A stretch of DNA of 9,739 bases, from the NCBI GenBank assembly GCA_016296565.1, contig JAEDJB010000067.1, positions 1-9,739 of the forward strand. The letters run 5' to 3'. Below the pieces are notes generated by a model that saw only the letters and a program-made list of their open reading frames with translations, had not been told where the DNA came from and ran no database searches. This document shows, piece by piece, positions 1-5,631 of this stretch. Numbering within the stretch: position 1 is the first letter of the stretch; each line of letters opens with the position of its first letter. The position numbers were made by a program, and so were the translations under genes. This stretch comes from Oscillospiraceae bacterium (GTDB taxonomy: Bacteria > Bacillota > Clostridia > Oscillospirales > Oscillospiraceae).

Positions 1-13
1 GGGGGATTCCCGC

Positions 14-42
14 TTGCGAACCCCGGCGGTTCGTGGTATGAT
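14..42 (+). promoter_or_regulatory. Sigma-A type promoter of the thioesterase-TetR operon
   Basis: A -35 box TTGCGA (14-19) is followed by a 17-nt spacer and a -10 box TATGAT (37-42) preceded by TGG, which makes an extended -10. The start codon lies 58 nt downstream of the -10. The leader contains the short palindrome AGCCTG-tt-CAGGCT (65-78). Seen in sequence; the transcription start is inferred. Confidence 0.7.
17..33. promoter_or_regulatory. Candidate operator: perfect dyad inside the promoter spacer
   Basis: The sequence CGAACC-CCGGC-GGTTCG is a 17-bp perfect dyad with 6-bp arms. It overlaps the 3' end of the -35 box and fills most of the spacer up to the -10. A repressor bound here would block polymerase. 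The second gene of the operon encodes a TetR-family repressor, and such proteins commonly bind 15-20 bp palindromes at their own promoter, so autoregulation is the simplest reading. The binding protein is inferred. Confidence 0.5.
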
Positions 43-99
43 TTGTAGCAAATAAGACCCCCGCAGCCTGTTCAGGCTCTGCCCGCGAAGGAGAATCAC

Positions 100-516
100 A
101 TGAAGCCATATATCCACACCGTCCAATACTACGAGACCGACTGCATGGGCATCACCCACCACTCCAACTACATCCGCTGGATGGAGGAGGCCAGGGTGGA
201 CTTTCTGGCCCAGGTGGGCTGGCCCCTGAAAACCCTGGAAGAGATGGGGGTGGTCTCCCCGGTGACCGCCCTGGAGAGTCACTTTCACGCCACCACCACC
301 TTTGCTGACCAGGTTTCCATCCAGGTTTCCGTTCTCCAGTGCTCCGGGGTGCGGATGAAGCTGGCCTACACCATGGAAAAGGCGGACGGGACCAAGGTGT
401 TTTCCGCCACCTCGGAGCACTGCTTTTTGGACCAGACAGGACGGATTGTCCGGCTGAAGAAGGAGCTGCCCGGCTTTTACCAGGCGGTGGCTGCTCTGGC
501 CGGTCAGGACTGCTGA
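100..516 (+). CDS. Acyl-CoA thioesterase, YbgC/FadM (4HBT hotdog) family
   Basis: The predicted 138-aa cytoplasmic protein has the single hotdog domain of the YbgC/4-hydroxybenzoyl-CoA thioesterase family, and its length is typical. The N-terminal signature runs from about residue 10 to 32: YETD, then MG, HHSNY and RWMEEAR. Asp14 matches the catalytic Asp of the family; the block GITHHSNY starts the long helix. Members hydrolyse short- or medium-chain or aromatic acyl-CoA to free acid and CoA; the substrate here cannot be read from sequence. The start is supported by AAGGAG (88-93), 6 nt upstream of the ATG. The gene ends 11 nt before a TetR regulator in the same operon, which suggests that its expression responds to a ligand, perhaps an acyl-CoA or fatty acid. 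Family call is firm; substrate unknown. Confidence 0.9.
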   Translation: MKPYIHTVQYYETDCMGITHHSNYIRWMEEARVDFLAQVGWPLKTLEEMGVVSPVTALESHFHATTTFADQVSIQVSVLQCSGVRMKLAYTMEKADGTKVFSATSEHCFLDQTGRIVRLKKELPGFYQAVAALAGQDC

Positions 517-527
517 GGGAGGTTGCC

Positions 528-1097
528 ATGCCCACGAACATGAAAAACGTAATTGCCGACGCCTTCTTCCAGATGGTGAAGGAGAAGGGCATTGACAAGG
601 TGACGGTGAAGGACCTGGTGGAGACCTGCCACATCTCCCGGCAGACCTTCTACTACCACTTCCAGGACATTATGGACGTGCTGGAGTGGTCCGCCCGGAG
701 AGGGCTCCAGGTGGCCCTGGAGCGGAGCCTCCATGAGGAGACCCCGGACAGGGTGATCCGGGGCTTTGTGGCCGCCGCCATGGACAACCACGACGTGATC
801 CGGAAGCTCCTCCGGTCCCAGAAGCGGGAGTACATCGAAAAGATCTTTGTGGATAGCCTCCAGATCTATCTCATGGAGCTGATCCGCAGCAAGGCCCCCG
901 ACCTGCCCCTGCGCTACGAGGACGCGGAGATCGCCCTCCAGTTCTGCGCCTACGGCCTGGCCGGGGTGCTGCTGGACCACTGCGGCCGGGAGGACGCCGA
1001 CCCGGACAAGATCGCCGACCAGATTCTCCGGCTGCTCCAGGGCAAGCTGGTGCCCATGCTGGAAACAACAGAATCCCAGACGCCAGGGTGTGAATGA
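528..1097 (+). CDS. TetR/AcrR-family transcriptional regulator (DhaS-like)
   Basis: This 189-aa protein has an N-terminal TetR DNA-binding domain with the helix-turn-helix at about residues 24-45 (KVTVKDLVETCHISRQTFYYHF region). The SRQTFYYHF end is the recognition helix pattern of the DhaS/YcdC-like subgroup. Residues 60-180 are helical and form the ligand-binding and dimerisation part, which has no signature I can assign to a ligand. The reading frame is open upstream to 339, but the ATG at 528 is the right start: GGGAGG (517-522) lies just before it, it follows the thioesterase stop by 11 nt, and TetR proteins begin about here. It probably represses its own operon through the dyad at 17-33. 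The stop codon sits inside the loop of the operon terminator. Confidence 0.9.
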   Translation: MPTNMKNVIADAFFQMVKEKGIDKVTVKDLVETCHISRQTFYYHFQDIMDVLEWSARRGLQVALERSLHEETPDRVIRGFVAAAMDNHDVIRKLLRSQKREYIEKIFVDSLQIYLMELIRSKAPDLPLRYEDAEIALQFCAYGLAGVLLDHCGREDADPDKIADQILRLLQGKLVPMLETTESQTPGCE

Positions 1098-1119
1098 ACC
1101 GCACCCTGGTTTTCTTTTT
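1083..1119 (+). terminator. Rho-independent terminator overlapping the TetR stop codon
   Basis: The arms CCAGGGTG (1083-1090) and CACCCTGG (1102-1109) pair perfectly over 8 bp around an 11-nt loop and are followed by TTTTCTTTTT. The left arm and the stop codon (1095-1097) belong to the TetR gene, so transcription ends immediately after the operon. From here to 1238 I see no gene. Confidence 0.9.
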
Positions 1120-1238
1120 GCCGGAAAGGGGCCGGAGGGGCCTGGAACAAAACCGGCAATCTGTCCGGATTTTTGACACAGCAGGAATGATGTCAGGACG
1201 AACGGGGCAAGTTGAGAGTGGCGGAAGGCGGGCTTTTT

Positions 1239-1247
1239 TGCTATAAA
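1239..1247 (+). promoter_or_regulatory. Weak candidate promoter of the glycosyltransferase gene
   Basis: TGCTATAAA gives an extended -10 (TG at 1239-1240, TATAAA at 1242-1247). No good -35 box lies at 17 nt (TGGCGG). It would give a leader of only about 15-20 nt. A consensus TTGACA at 1173-1178 has no -10 at the right distance. The gene must have its own promoter because a strong terminator precedes it, but its position is uncertain. Confidence 0.3.
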
Positions 1248-1270
1248 AAGCGTATAAGGAGGATACCCCC

Positions 1271-2065
1271 ATGAATCTCTTGTTTGCCATCAACCAGCGG
1301 GTGCTGCCCCAGTTTTCCAGCTGCATCCGCTCCATTGTAAAAAACGGGGGCGAGGACCGGTACGAGGCCTATATCCTCCACTCCGACCTGAAAGCCCCCC
1401 AGCAGGAGACGGTCCGTCAGGCGGCGGGGGAGCGGGTGACCTGCCATTTCGTCCCCGTGGACCCCACCCTTTTCGACGGCTTTCCCGAGACCAAACGCTA
1501 CCCCCGGCAGATCTATTACCGCCTGGCAGCCCCTCTGCTCCTGCCCCAAACCCTGGAGCGGGTCCTCTACCTGGACGTGGACCTGGTGGTCATCAACCCC
1601 CTGGGGGAGCTGTACCGCACGGAATTTGAGGACGCCTACTTTGTGGCCTGCACCCATGTGCAGAGGTTTCTCTCCAGGGTCAACCAGGCCCGCCTGGGGG
1701 TGGAGGAGCCGGTGCCCTATGTGAACACCGGGGTGCTGCTCATGAACCTGCCCGCCCTGCGGGAGCATCTCAGCCTGGCGGACATCCGGGCCTTCGCCCA
1801 GGCCAAAAAGCACGCCTTCATCCTGCCGGACCAGGACATCCTGGCCGCTCTCTACGGCGCCCATGTGAAGGTGGTGGACACCCTGCGCTACAACCTGAGC
1901 GACCGGATTCTGGAGTTTCACAACGCCGACCCCAAAAACGAGAAGATCACCCTGGACTGGGTGAAGGAGAACACCGTCATCATCCACTACTGCGGGAAAA
2001 ACAAGCCCTGGAAGGACAGCTACAGCGGTCAGCTGGGGCAGTTTTACACCTTCGCGCAGGACTAG
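1271..2065 (+). CDS. Glycosyltransferase family 8 (LPS glucosyl/galactosyltransferase type)
   Basis: The 264-aa protein shows the full GT8 pattern: an N-terminal Rossmann-like nucleotide-sugar domain, the metal-binding DxD motif as LYLDVDLVV (Asp102 and Asp104), VNTGVLLMNL at 151-160, DQDIL at 187-191, and the C-terminal HYCGKNKPW (239-247) that closes the active site. GT8 enzymes are retaining, Mn-dependent transferases using UDP-glucose or UDP-galactose; they decorate surface glycans. Acceptor and sugar cannot be told here. There is no signal peptide or membrane span, so it acts at the inner face of the membrane or in the cytoplasm. AAGGAGG (1256-1262) lies 8 nt before the ATG. It stands alone after a terminator; uppP follows 82 nt downstream without an intervening terminator, so some read-through into uppP is likely. 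Confidence 0.92.
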   Translation: MNLLFAINQRVLPQFSSCIRSIVKNGGEDRYEAYILHSDLKAPQQETVRQAAGERVTCHFVPVDPTLFDGFPETKRYPRQIYYRLAAPLLLPQTLERVLYLDVDLVVINPLGELYRTEFEDAYFVACTHVQRFLSRVNQARLGVEEPVPYVNTGVLLMNLPALREHLSLADIRAFAQAKKHAFILPDQDILAALYGAHVKVVDTLRYNLSDRILEFHNADPKNEKITLDWVKENTVIIHYCGKNKPWKDSYSGQLGQFYTFAQD

Positions 2066-2091
2066 ACTTTTTCCGGGGAACTTGGTATACT
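2063..2091 (+). promoter_or_regulatory. Promoter of uppP, with -35 on the glycosyltransferase stop
   Basis: The -10 TATACT (2086-2091) is preceded by TGG, an extended -10, and 17 nt upstream lies TAGACT (2063-2068), four of six matches to TTGACA. The TAG stop of the glycosyltransferase gene forms the first half of this -35. Confidence 0.6.
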
Positions 2092-2147
2092 AGAAGCCGC
2101 CTGTGTCCGCATAGCCTGTACAAAGGCGAGGAAAGGAGGCCTGCCCT

Positions 2148-2978
2148 GTGATCAGCACCCTTGAGCTGCTGAAAGTAACGTTTTTAGGCATCGTGGAAGG
2201 GGTCACCGAGTGGCTGCCCATCAGCAGCACCGGCCATATGCTCCTGGTGGATGAGTTCATCCGGATGAACGTCAGCGACGCCTTCAAAGACATGTTTTTC
2301 GTGGTCATCCAGCTGGGGGCCATCCTGGCGGTGGTCCTGCTCTTCTGGGGGAAGATGTTCCCCTTCCAGTGGAAGGACAAAACCAGGCCGGTGGTGAAGA
2401 TGGATACCCTCTCCCTGTGGTGCAAGGTGGTGGTGGCCTGCATCCCCGGCGCGGTGGTGACCCTTCTCTTTGACGATTTTATCGAGGCCCACCTGCACAC
2501 CCCGGAGGTGATTGCCGCCGCCCTGATCCTTTACGGCGTTGCTTTCATCCTGGTGGAAAACTGGAACAAGACCCGCACCCCCAGAACCAAAACCCTGGAG
2601 GACATCACCTACCGGACGGCCTTTCTCATTGGCCTGTTCCAGGTGCTCTCCATCATCCCCGGCACCTCCCGGTCGGGCTCCACCATCATCGGGGCCCTGC
2701 TCATCGGGGTGTCCCGGGTGGCGGCGGCGGAGTTCACCTTCTTCCTGGCGGTGCCGGTGATGTTCGGCCTGAGCCTGCTGAAGCTGGTGAAGTTCGGCTT
2801 TGCCTTCACCACAGCAGAGCTGATGACCCTGGCGGTGGGCGCCCTGGTGGCCTTTGTGGTGTCCGTTCTGGTGATCAAGTTCCTCATGGGGTACATCAAA
2901 AAGCACGACTTCAAGGTGTTCGGGTGGTACCGGATCGTCCTGGGCGTTCTTGTGCTGCTGTATTTCGCGGTCTGCTGA
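2148..2978 (+). CDS. uppP: Undecaprenyl-diphosphatase UppP (BacA)
   Basis: The 276-aa integral membrane protein dephosphorylates undecaprenyl diphosphate to undecaprenyl phosphate, the lipid carrier for peptidoglycan and other wall polymers; overexpression of this family gives bacitracin resistance. Both family motifs are intact: EGVTEWLPISSTGH at 17-30 (Glu17, Glu21, Ser27 and His30 match the catalytic residues known in E. coli UppP) and PGTSRSG at 171-177 (Arg175). At least six hydrophobic segments are visible (about 52-70, 92-108, 121-138, 158-170, 195-212, 225-248 and 258-276). The start is GTG, chosen because AAAGGAGG (2132-2139) lies 8 nt upstream and the protein begins like other UppP proteins. 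Length is normal. It is followed by a strong terminator, so it is monocistronic or the last gene after the glycosyltransferase. Confidence 0.96.
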   Translation: MISTLELLKVTFLGIVEGVTEWLPISSTGHMLLVDEFIRMNVSDAFKDMFFVVIQLGAILAVVLLFWGKMFPFQWKDKTRPVVKMDTLSLWCKVVVACIPGAVVTLLFDDFIEAHLHTPEVIAAALILYGVAFILVENWNKTRTPRTKTLEDITYRTAFLIGLFQVLSIIPGTSRSGSTIIGALLIGVSRVAAAEFTFFLAVPVMFGLSLLKLVKFGFAFTTAELMTLAVGALVAFVVSVLVIKFLMGYIKKHDFKVFGWYRIVLGVLVLLYFAVC

Positions 2979-2989
2979 CCGAAAAAAAG

Positions 2990-3020
2990 ACACGCTGTCC
3001 CCTTGGACCGCGTGTTTTTT
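2990..3020 (+). terminator. Terminator after uppP
   Basis: The outer arms ACACGC (2990-2995) and GCGTGT (3010-3015), a T/C mismatch, and the inner arms GTCC and GGAC around CCTT form a 10-bp stem, followed by TTTTTATTTT. It begins 11 nt after the uppP stop codon. Confidence 0.9.
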
Positions 3021-3041
3021 ATTTTGTAAAGAACGGGGCTC

Positions 3042-3068
3042 TTGACAGGGAGAGTCTACCGATATAAA
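3042..3068 (+). promoter_or_regulatory. Promoter of the BlaI-like gene
   Basis: A perfect -35 TTGACA (3042-3047) is followed by TATAAA (3063-3068) at 15 nt or TAAACT (3065-3070) at 17 nt; either can serve as -10. I see no clear BlaI-type TACA...TGTA operator, although such repressors usually control their own gene. Confidence 0.65.
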
Positions 3069-3105
3069 CTATTTGGAGAGAAATCCACGAGAGAGGATGG
3101 CAGAG

Positions 3106-3465
3106 ATGGAATATCATATTGCAGACAGTGAGTACCGCTTCATGCAGGTGGTGTGGGAGGCCGCGCCCGTGGGCTCCGGCCGGCTGGTGGAGCTGTGCCA
3201 GGAGAAGCTGGGGTGGAAGAAGTCCACCACCTACACGGTGCTGAAAAAGATGTGCAACAAGGGGCTTTTGCAGAACGAGAAGAGCCTGGTGACGGTGACG
3301 GTGCCCCGGGAGCTGGTGGACAACCAGGCGGCGGAGCAGTTTGTCAACCGCACCTTCGGCGGCTCCCTGCCGGGCTTTCTGGCGGCCTTCATCGGGGGCA
3401 AGACCCTCACCGCCCAGGAGGCCGAGGAGCTCAAGCACCTGATCGACGAGCACAAGGAAGCGTAA
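3106..3465 (+). CDS. BlaI/MecI/CopY-family transcriptional repressor
   Basis: From the ATG at 3106 the protein has 119 aa, slightly short for the family (about 120-128). Residues 5-65 form the winged helix: IADSEYRFMQVVW matches the first helix of BlaI/MecI, and WKKSTTYTVLKKMCNKGLL (37-55) is the family recognition helix and turn into the wing. Residues 70-119 are the helical dimerisation part. Family members repress beta-lactamase, penicillin-binding protein or copper-transport genes and are inactivated by a BlaR1/MecR1 protease or by metal. No BlaR1-like gene is beside it, so partner and targets are unknown. Starts at 3073 (TTG) and 3097 (ATG) are in frame; 3106 is preferred because GAGAGG (3091-3096) is 9 nt upstream and the protein then starts like its homologues. 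Upstream neighbour uppP is a wall-stress gene, a suggestive but unproven link. Confidence 0.85.
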   Translation: MEYHIADSEYRFMQVVWEAAPVGSGRLVELCQEKLGWKKSTTYTVLKKMCNKGLLQNEKSLVTVTVPRELVDNQAAEQFVNRTFGGSLPGFLAAFIGGKTLTAQEAEELKHLIDEHKEA

Positions 3466-3480
3466 GCAGCCACCGCGCAC

Positions 3481-3654
3481 GGCAGGGGCGGATAGCATCC
3501 GCCCGAGGGACGTTGGGGATTCCTGCCGCGCCGGCGGGCGGCTGATAGCCGCCCCTACAACGACGCGGGTGCTCCTGTAGGGGCGGTCTGTGACCGCCCG
3601 CCAACGCTGCGATGCCCTCTGCGCTGGCGGGCGAACACAGTTCGCCCCTACAAA
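3481..3654. repeat. Palindromic repeat block, copy A (modules X and Y)
   Basis: This copy holds four hairpins, each with a 3-nt loop: GGGCGGAT/ATCCGCCC (3486-3504), GGGCGGCT/AGCCGCCC (3536-3554), GGGCGGTC/GACCGCCC (3581-3599) and GGGCGAAC/GTTCGCCC (3629-3647). Hairpins 1+2 form module X, hairpins 3+4 module Y (3576-3652). Y is bounded by TGTAGGGGCG and CGCCCCTACA. The left end of X is degenerate here (GGCAGGGGCGG). The block matches copy B with about nine differences over some 170 bp. It lies between two convergent genes and encodes no credible protein; short ORFs across it are translations of the repeat. Confidence 0.9.
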
Positions 3655-3727
3655 GTGGCTGCCTTTCACACAGGCAGGGAAAGAACAAGACTAGGCGCGG
3701 CAATGGGAAAATAGAGCGTCAAACAGC

Positions 3728-3902
3728 TGTAGGGGCGGATAGCATCCGCCCGAGGGACGTTGGGGATTCCTGCTGCGCCGACGGGCGGCTGATAGCCGCC
3801 CCTACAACGGCGTGGGTGCTCCTGTAGGGGCGGTCTGTGACCGCCCGATCCACGCTGCGACACCCTCTGCGCCGGCGGGCGAACACAGTTCGCCCCTACA
3901 AA
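3728..3902. repeat. Palindromic repeat block, copy B (modules X and Y)
   Basis: The second copy carries the same four hairpins at 3733-3751, 3783-3801, 3828-3846 and 3877-3895. Module X spans 3728-3806 and module Y 3823-3900, both with full terminal inverted repeats (TGTAGGGGCG at the left, CGCCCCTACA at the right), separated by 16 bp. The modules are homologous to each other: both contain CCGCCCGA after the first hairpin and CTGCGCCG(A/G)CGGGCG before the second. The 73 bp between copies A and B (3655-3727) are not repeated and hold only a small TGCCT/AGGCA hairpin. No transposase is present, so this is a non-autonomous, MITE- or BIME-like element. Confidence 0.9.
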
Positions 3903-3912
3903 TTTCCATAGA

Positions 3913-3953
3913 AACAAAACGCAGTCCCGGAAGAACCGGGGCTGCGTTTTGTT
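3913..3953 (-). terminator. Bidirectional terminator between repeats and aminotransferase
   Basis: The arms AACAAAACGCAG (3913-3924) and CTGCGTTTTGTT (3942-3953) pair perfectly, then, after one T/G mismatch, CCCGG and CCGGG close around AAGAA. Both sides end in A or T runs, so it works on both strands. It mainly ends the aminotransferase transcript, whose stop codon is 30 nt away, and would also stop transcripts coming through the repeats from the BlaI-like gene. Confidence 0.9.
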
Positions 3954-3982
3954 TGCTGTGTTTCGTTGGCTGGGTCAGCCGC

Positions 3983-5173
3983 TTATCTTGCGTTGTAAGC
4001 CTTGATGCCCAGGGCCAGCAGGTCCATGGCCCGCTCCAGGTCAGCCTGCTTCAGGACGTAAGCGATGCGGATCTCGTTCTTGCCGCGGCCGGGGGTGCCG
4101 TAGAAGGGCTCGCCGGGGGCGAACATAACGGTGTCGCCGTTGTCCTCGAACTCCTCCAGCAGCCACTGCTGGAACTTGTCGGCGTCGTCCACGGGCAGAG
4201 CGGCCATCAGGTAGAAGGCGCCCTTGGGCTCGGAGCAGACCACGCCGGGGATCTCCTTCAGCTTGGCCACCACGGTGTCGCGGCGCTTCTTGTACTCCTC
4301 GCGGACGGCGGCGAAGTACTCGGGGCCCACGTCGTACAGGGCGGCGGAAGCCACCTGATCCAGGGTTGCCACGGACAGGCGGGCCTGGCAATACTTCATG
4401 GCCTGGGACAGCAGCTCGTGGTTCCGGGACAGGATGGCACCCACGCGGGCGCCGCAGGCGGAGAACCGCTTGGAGACGGTGTCGATGACGATGACGTTCT
4501 CGGCGGCGTCGGTGTACTCGCCGAAGGACTGGAGGGGCTCGCCGGCATAGACGAACTCACGGTAGGCCTCGTCGCCGATGATGAACAGGTCGTGCTCCTT
4601 GGCGATGTCGCACATGAGGCGCTGCTCCTCGGGGGTCAGAACCACGCCGGTGGGGTTGCCGGGGTTGGTGCACATGATGGCCCGGGTGTGCTCGTTGATG
4701 AGGGCCTCCACCTTGGCCCGGTCAGCGTAGTGATAGCCCTCCTCGGGGGTGGTGGGGATGGGACGGATCACGCCGCCGGTGGTGTTCACCATGGTGCTGT
4801 AGTTGGGGTAGAAGGGCTCGGGGATGAGGATCTCATCGCCGTCGTCCAGGATGCACTGGAGGATGATGGCCAGGGCTTCGCTGCCGCCGGTGGTGATGAG
4901 GATCTCGTCCTTCTCGAAGTGCATGTTCAGGTTGTCATAGTATTTCTGGATTGCGTCGATCAGCACGGGCATGCCGGGAGAGGGTGCGTACTCCAGAACG
5001 GGCAGCTGGAAATTGCGCACAGCTTCAAAATACTGAGGGGGCGTCTCAATATCGGGCTGGCCGATGTTCAGGTGATAGATCTTCCGGCCCTTGGCCTCAG
5101 CTGCCACTGCATAGGGGTGGAACTTACGCATGGGGGACAGGCCGCTCTTTTCGACTTTGCTGGAAAACTTCAT
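3983..5173 (-). CDS. PLP-dependent class I/II aminotransferase
   Basis: The 396-aa cytoplasmic protein is a fold-type I aminotransferase of normal length. Visible motifs are NIGQPDIETP (36-45), the phosphate-binding GGSEA (96-100), NPGNPTG (170-176), DEAYREF (201-207, Asp201 pairs with the pyridine nitrogen), the Schiff-base lysine in DTVSKRFSACGARVG (Lys235), and NEIRIAY (366-372), whose Arg369 should bind the substrate alpha-carboxylate. It transfers an amino group between an amino acid and a 2-oxo acid; aspartate, alanine or aromatic substrates are possible and not decidable here. GGAGGT (5180-5185) lies 6 nt before the ATG. The gene is monocistronic with a near-consensus promoter and a strong terminator, so it is probably well expressed. 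A 459-codon open frame on the opposite strand is only its GC-rich shadow. Confidence 0.94.
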   Translation of the reverse strand: MKFSSKVEKSGLSPMRKFHPYAVAAEAKGRKIYHLNIGQPDIETPPQYFEAVRNFQLPVLEYAPSPGMPVLIDAIQKYYDNLNMHFEKDEILITTGGSEALAIILQCILDDGDEILIPEPFYPNYSTMVNTTGGVIRPIPTTPEEGYHYADRAKVEALINEHTRAIMCTNPGNPTGVVLTPEEQRLMCDIAKEHDLFIIGDEAYREFVYAGEPLQSFGEYTDAAENVIVIDTVSKRFSACGARVGAILSRNHELLSQAMKYCQARLSVATLDQVASAALYDVGPEYFAAVREEYKKRRDTVVAKLKEIPGVVCSEPKGAFYLMAALPVDDADKFQQWLLEEFEDNGDTVMFAPGEPFYGTPGRGKNEIRIAYVLKQADLERAMDLLALGIKAYNAR

Positions 5174-5201
5174 GTCCTTACCTCCGTTTGAGTCATATTT
5201 A

Positions 5202-5220
5202 ATCTTAGGATAATTAAGAT
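5202..5220. promoter_or_regulatory. Inverted repeat in the aminotransferase leader
   Basis: ATCTTA-ggataat-TAAGAT is a perfect 6-bp dyad with a 7-nt centre, between the -10 box (5236) and the ribosome binding site (5185) of the aminotransferase gene. Its position just downstream of the transcription start suits a repressor operator; as RNA it would be a weak hairpin. No binding protein is known to me. Confidence 0.35.
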
Positions 5221-5235
5221 GAAATATTTATCTAT

Positions 5236-5264
5236 ATTGTACGTCCGGATGAACAGATTGTCAA
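5236..5264 (-). promoter_or_regulatory. Promoter of the aminotransferase gene
   Basis: On the - strand a perfect TTGACA (5264-5259) is followed by 17 nt and TACAAT (5241-5236), five of six matches. The leader to the start codon is about 55 nt and AT-rich, unlike the GC-rich genes around it. The stretch 5265-5338 upstream holds nothing I can support. Confidence 0.85.
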
Positions 5265-5338
5265 TCGTCCTGACAAGGTTTGGGGCAGAGATTTTCCAAA
5301 AATCACGGCGGTAAAATCTGGTGCTCCTGTCCGGAGGA

Positions 5339-5381
5339 AGGGGAAATAAAAAACAAGCCCTCGCATCTGCGAGGACTTGTT
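5339..5381 (-). terminator. Terminator of tRNA-Ser
   Basis: The stem is AACAAG-C-CCTCGC (5352-5364) with GCGAGG-A-CTTGTT (5369-5381), loop ATCT; 12 bp pair around one C/A mismatch. On the - strand it is followed by TTTTTTATTTCC. It begins four bases after the tRNA CCA end. Confidence 0.9.
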
Positions 5382-5384
5382 TTC

Positions 5385-5477
5385 TGGCGGAGAAGGAGGG
5401 ATTCGAACCCTCGAGACCCTTTTGGGGCCTACACGATTTCCAATCGTGCGCGCTCGACCAAACTACGCGACTTCTCC
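5385..5477 (-). tRNA. tRNA-Ser (anticodon GGA), CCA encoded
   Basis: The - strand folds as a class II tRNA: acceptor stem GGAGAAG with CTTCTCC, discriminator G and encoded CCA; anticodon stem CACGA/TCGTG with loop TTGGAAA, anticodon GGA (complement of 5439-5441); a long variable arm (GGCCC...GGGTC type around AAAA); and T arm GAGGG-TTCGAAT-CCCTC. The long variable arm and the anticodon both mean serine, reading UCC and UCU codons. A + strand open frame whose peptide contains RDSNPRDPFGAY is the usual false ORF over such a tRNA. Confidence 0.97.
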
Positions 5478-5485
5478 ACGTGTTT

Positions 5486-5530
5486 GCTCAGCTGTTGTGA
5501 GCCGTATTTTGTTCGTTGCGGACACGCAAC
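5486..5530 (-). other. Two hairpins in the pre-tRNA leader
   Basis: Between the tRNA promoter and the tRNA 5' end lie GCTCA/TGAGC (5486-5490 with 5498-5502) and GTTGCG-gaca-CGCAAC (5515-5530). Both would be present in the roughly 55-nt leader of the precursor and removed by RNase P. A role in processing is possible but unproven. Confidence 0.4.
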
Positions 5531-5536
5531 AATGAC

Positions 5537-5564
5537 ATTATAGCAAGCTTAAAGAAAAAGTCAA
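5537..5564 (-). promoter_or_regulatory. Strong promoter of tRNA-Ser
   Basis: On the - strand TTGACT (5564-5559), a 16-nt spacer and a perfect TATAAT (5542-5537) form a near-consensus sigma-A promoter, as expected for a stable RNA gene. An A/T-rich tract lies just upstream of the -35 (5565-5600), which may act as an UP element. Confidence 0.88.
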
Positions 5565-5631
5565 GAGGAAAATTCAAAAAACCGCAAAAATTTTTCCTGG
5601 CCCTTTTTCCTGCGTCAAAAGCCTCGCAGAG

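Noticed and set aside
1173..1178. A consensus TTGACA upstream of the glycosyltransferase gene as its -35
   Set aside because: No acceptable -10 lies 16-19 nt downstream.
3481..3902. A CRISPR array, because of regularly spaced palindromes
   Set aside because: The repeats alternate in orientation and type, spacers between copies are conserved rather than unique, and there are no cas genes.
3019..3917. Several short open frames over the palindromic block, with peptides such as GANCVRPPAQR and GADSIRP
   Set aside because: They are translations of the repeat modules; they recur within copies A and B, lack ribosome binding sites and partly overlap the BlaI-like gene in antisense.
3812..5191. A 459-codon open frame on the + strand
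   Set aside because: It is antisense to the aminotransferase, whose PLP motifs are complete, and has the Gly/Val/Leu/His-rich composition of a shadow frame.
5280..5543. An 87-codon + strand frame with RRRDSNPRDPFGAY
   Set aside because: This is the translated antisense of tRNA-Ser, a common annotation artefact.
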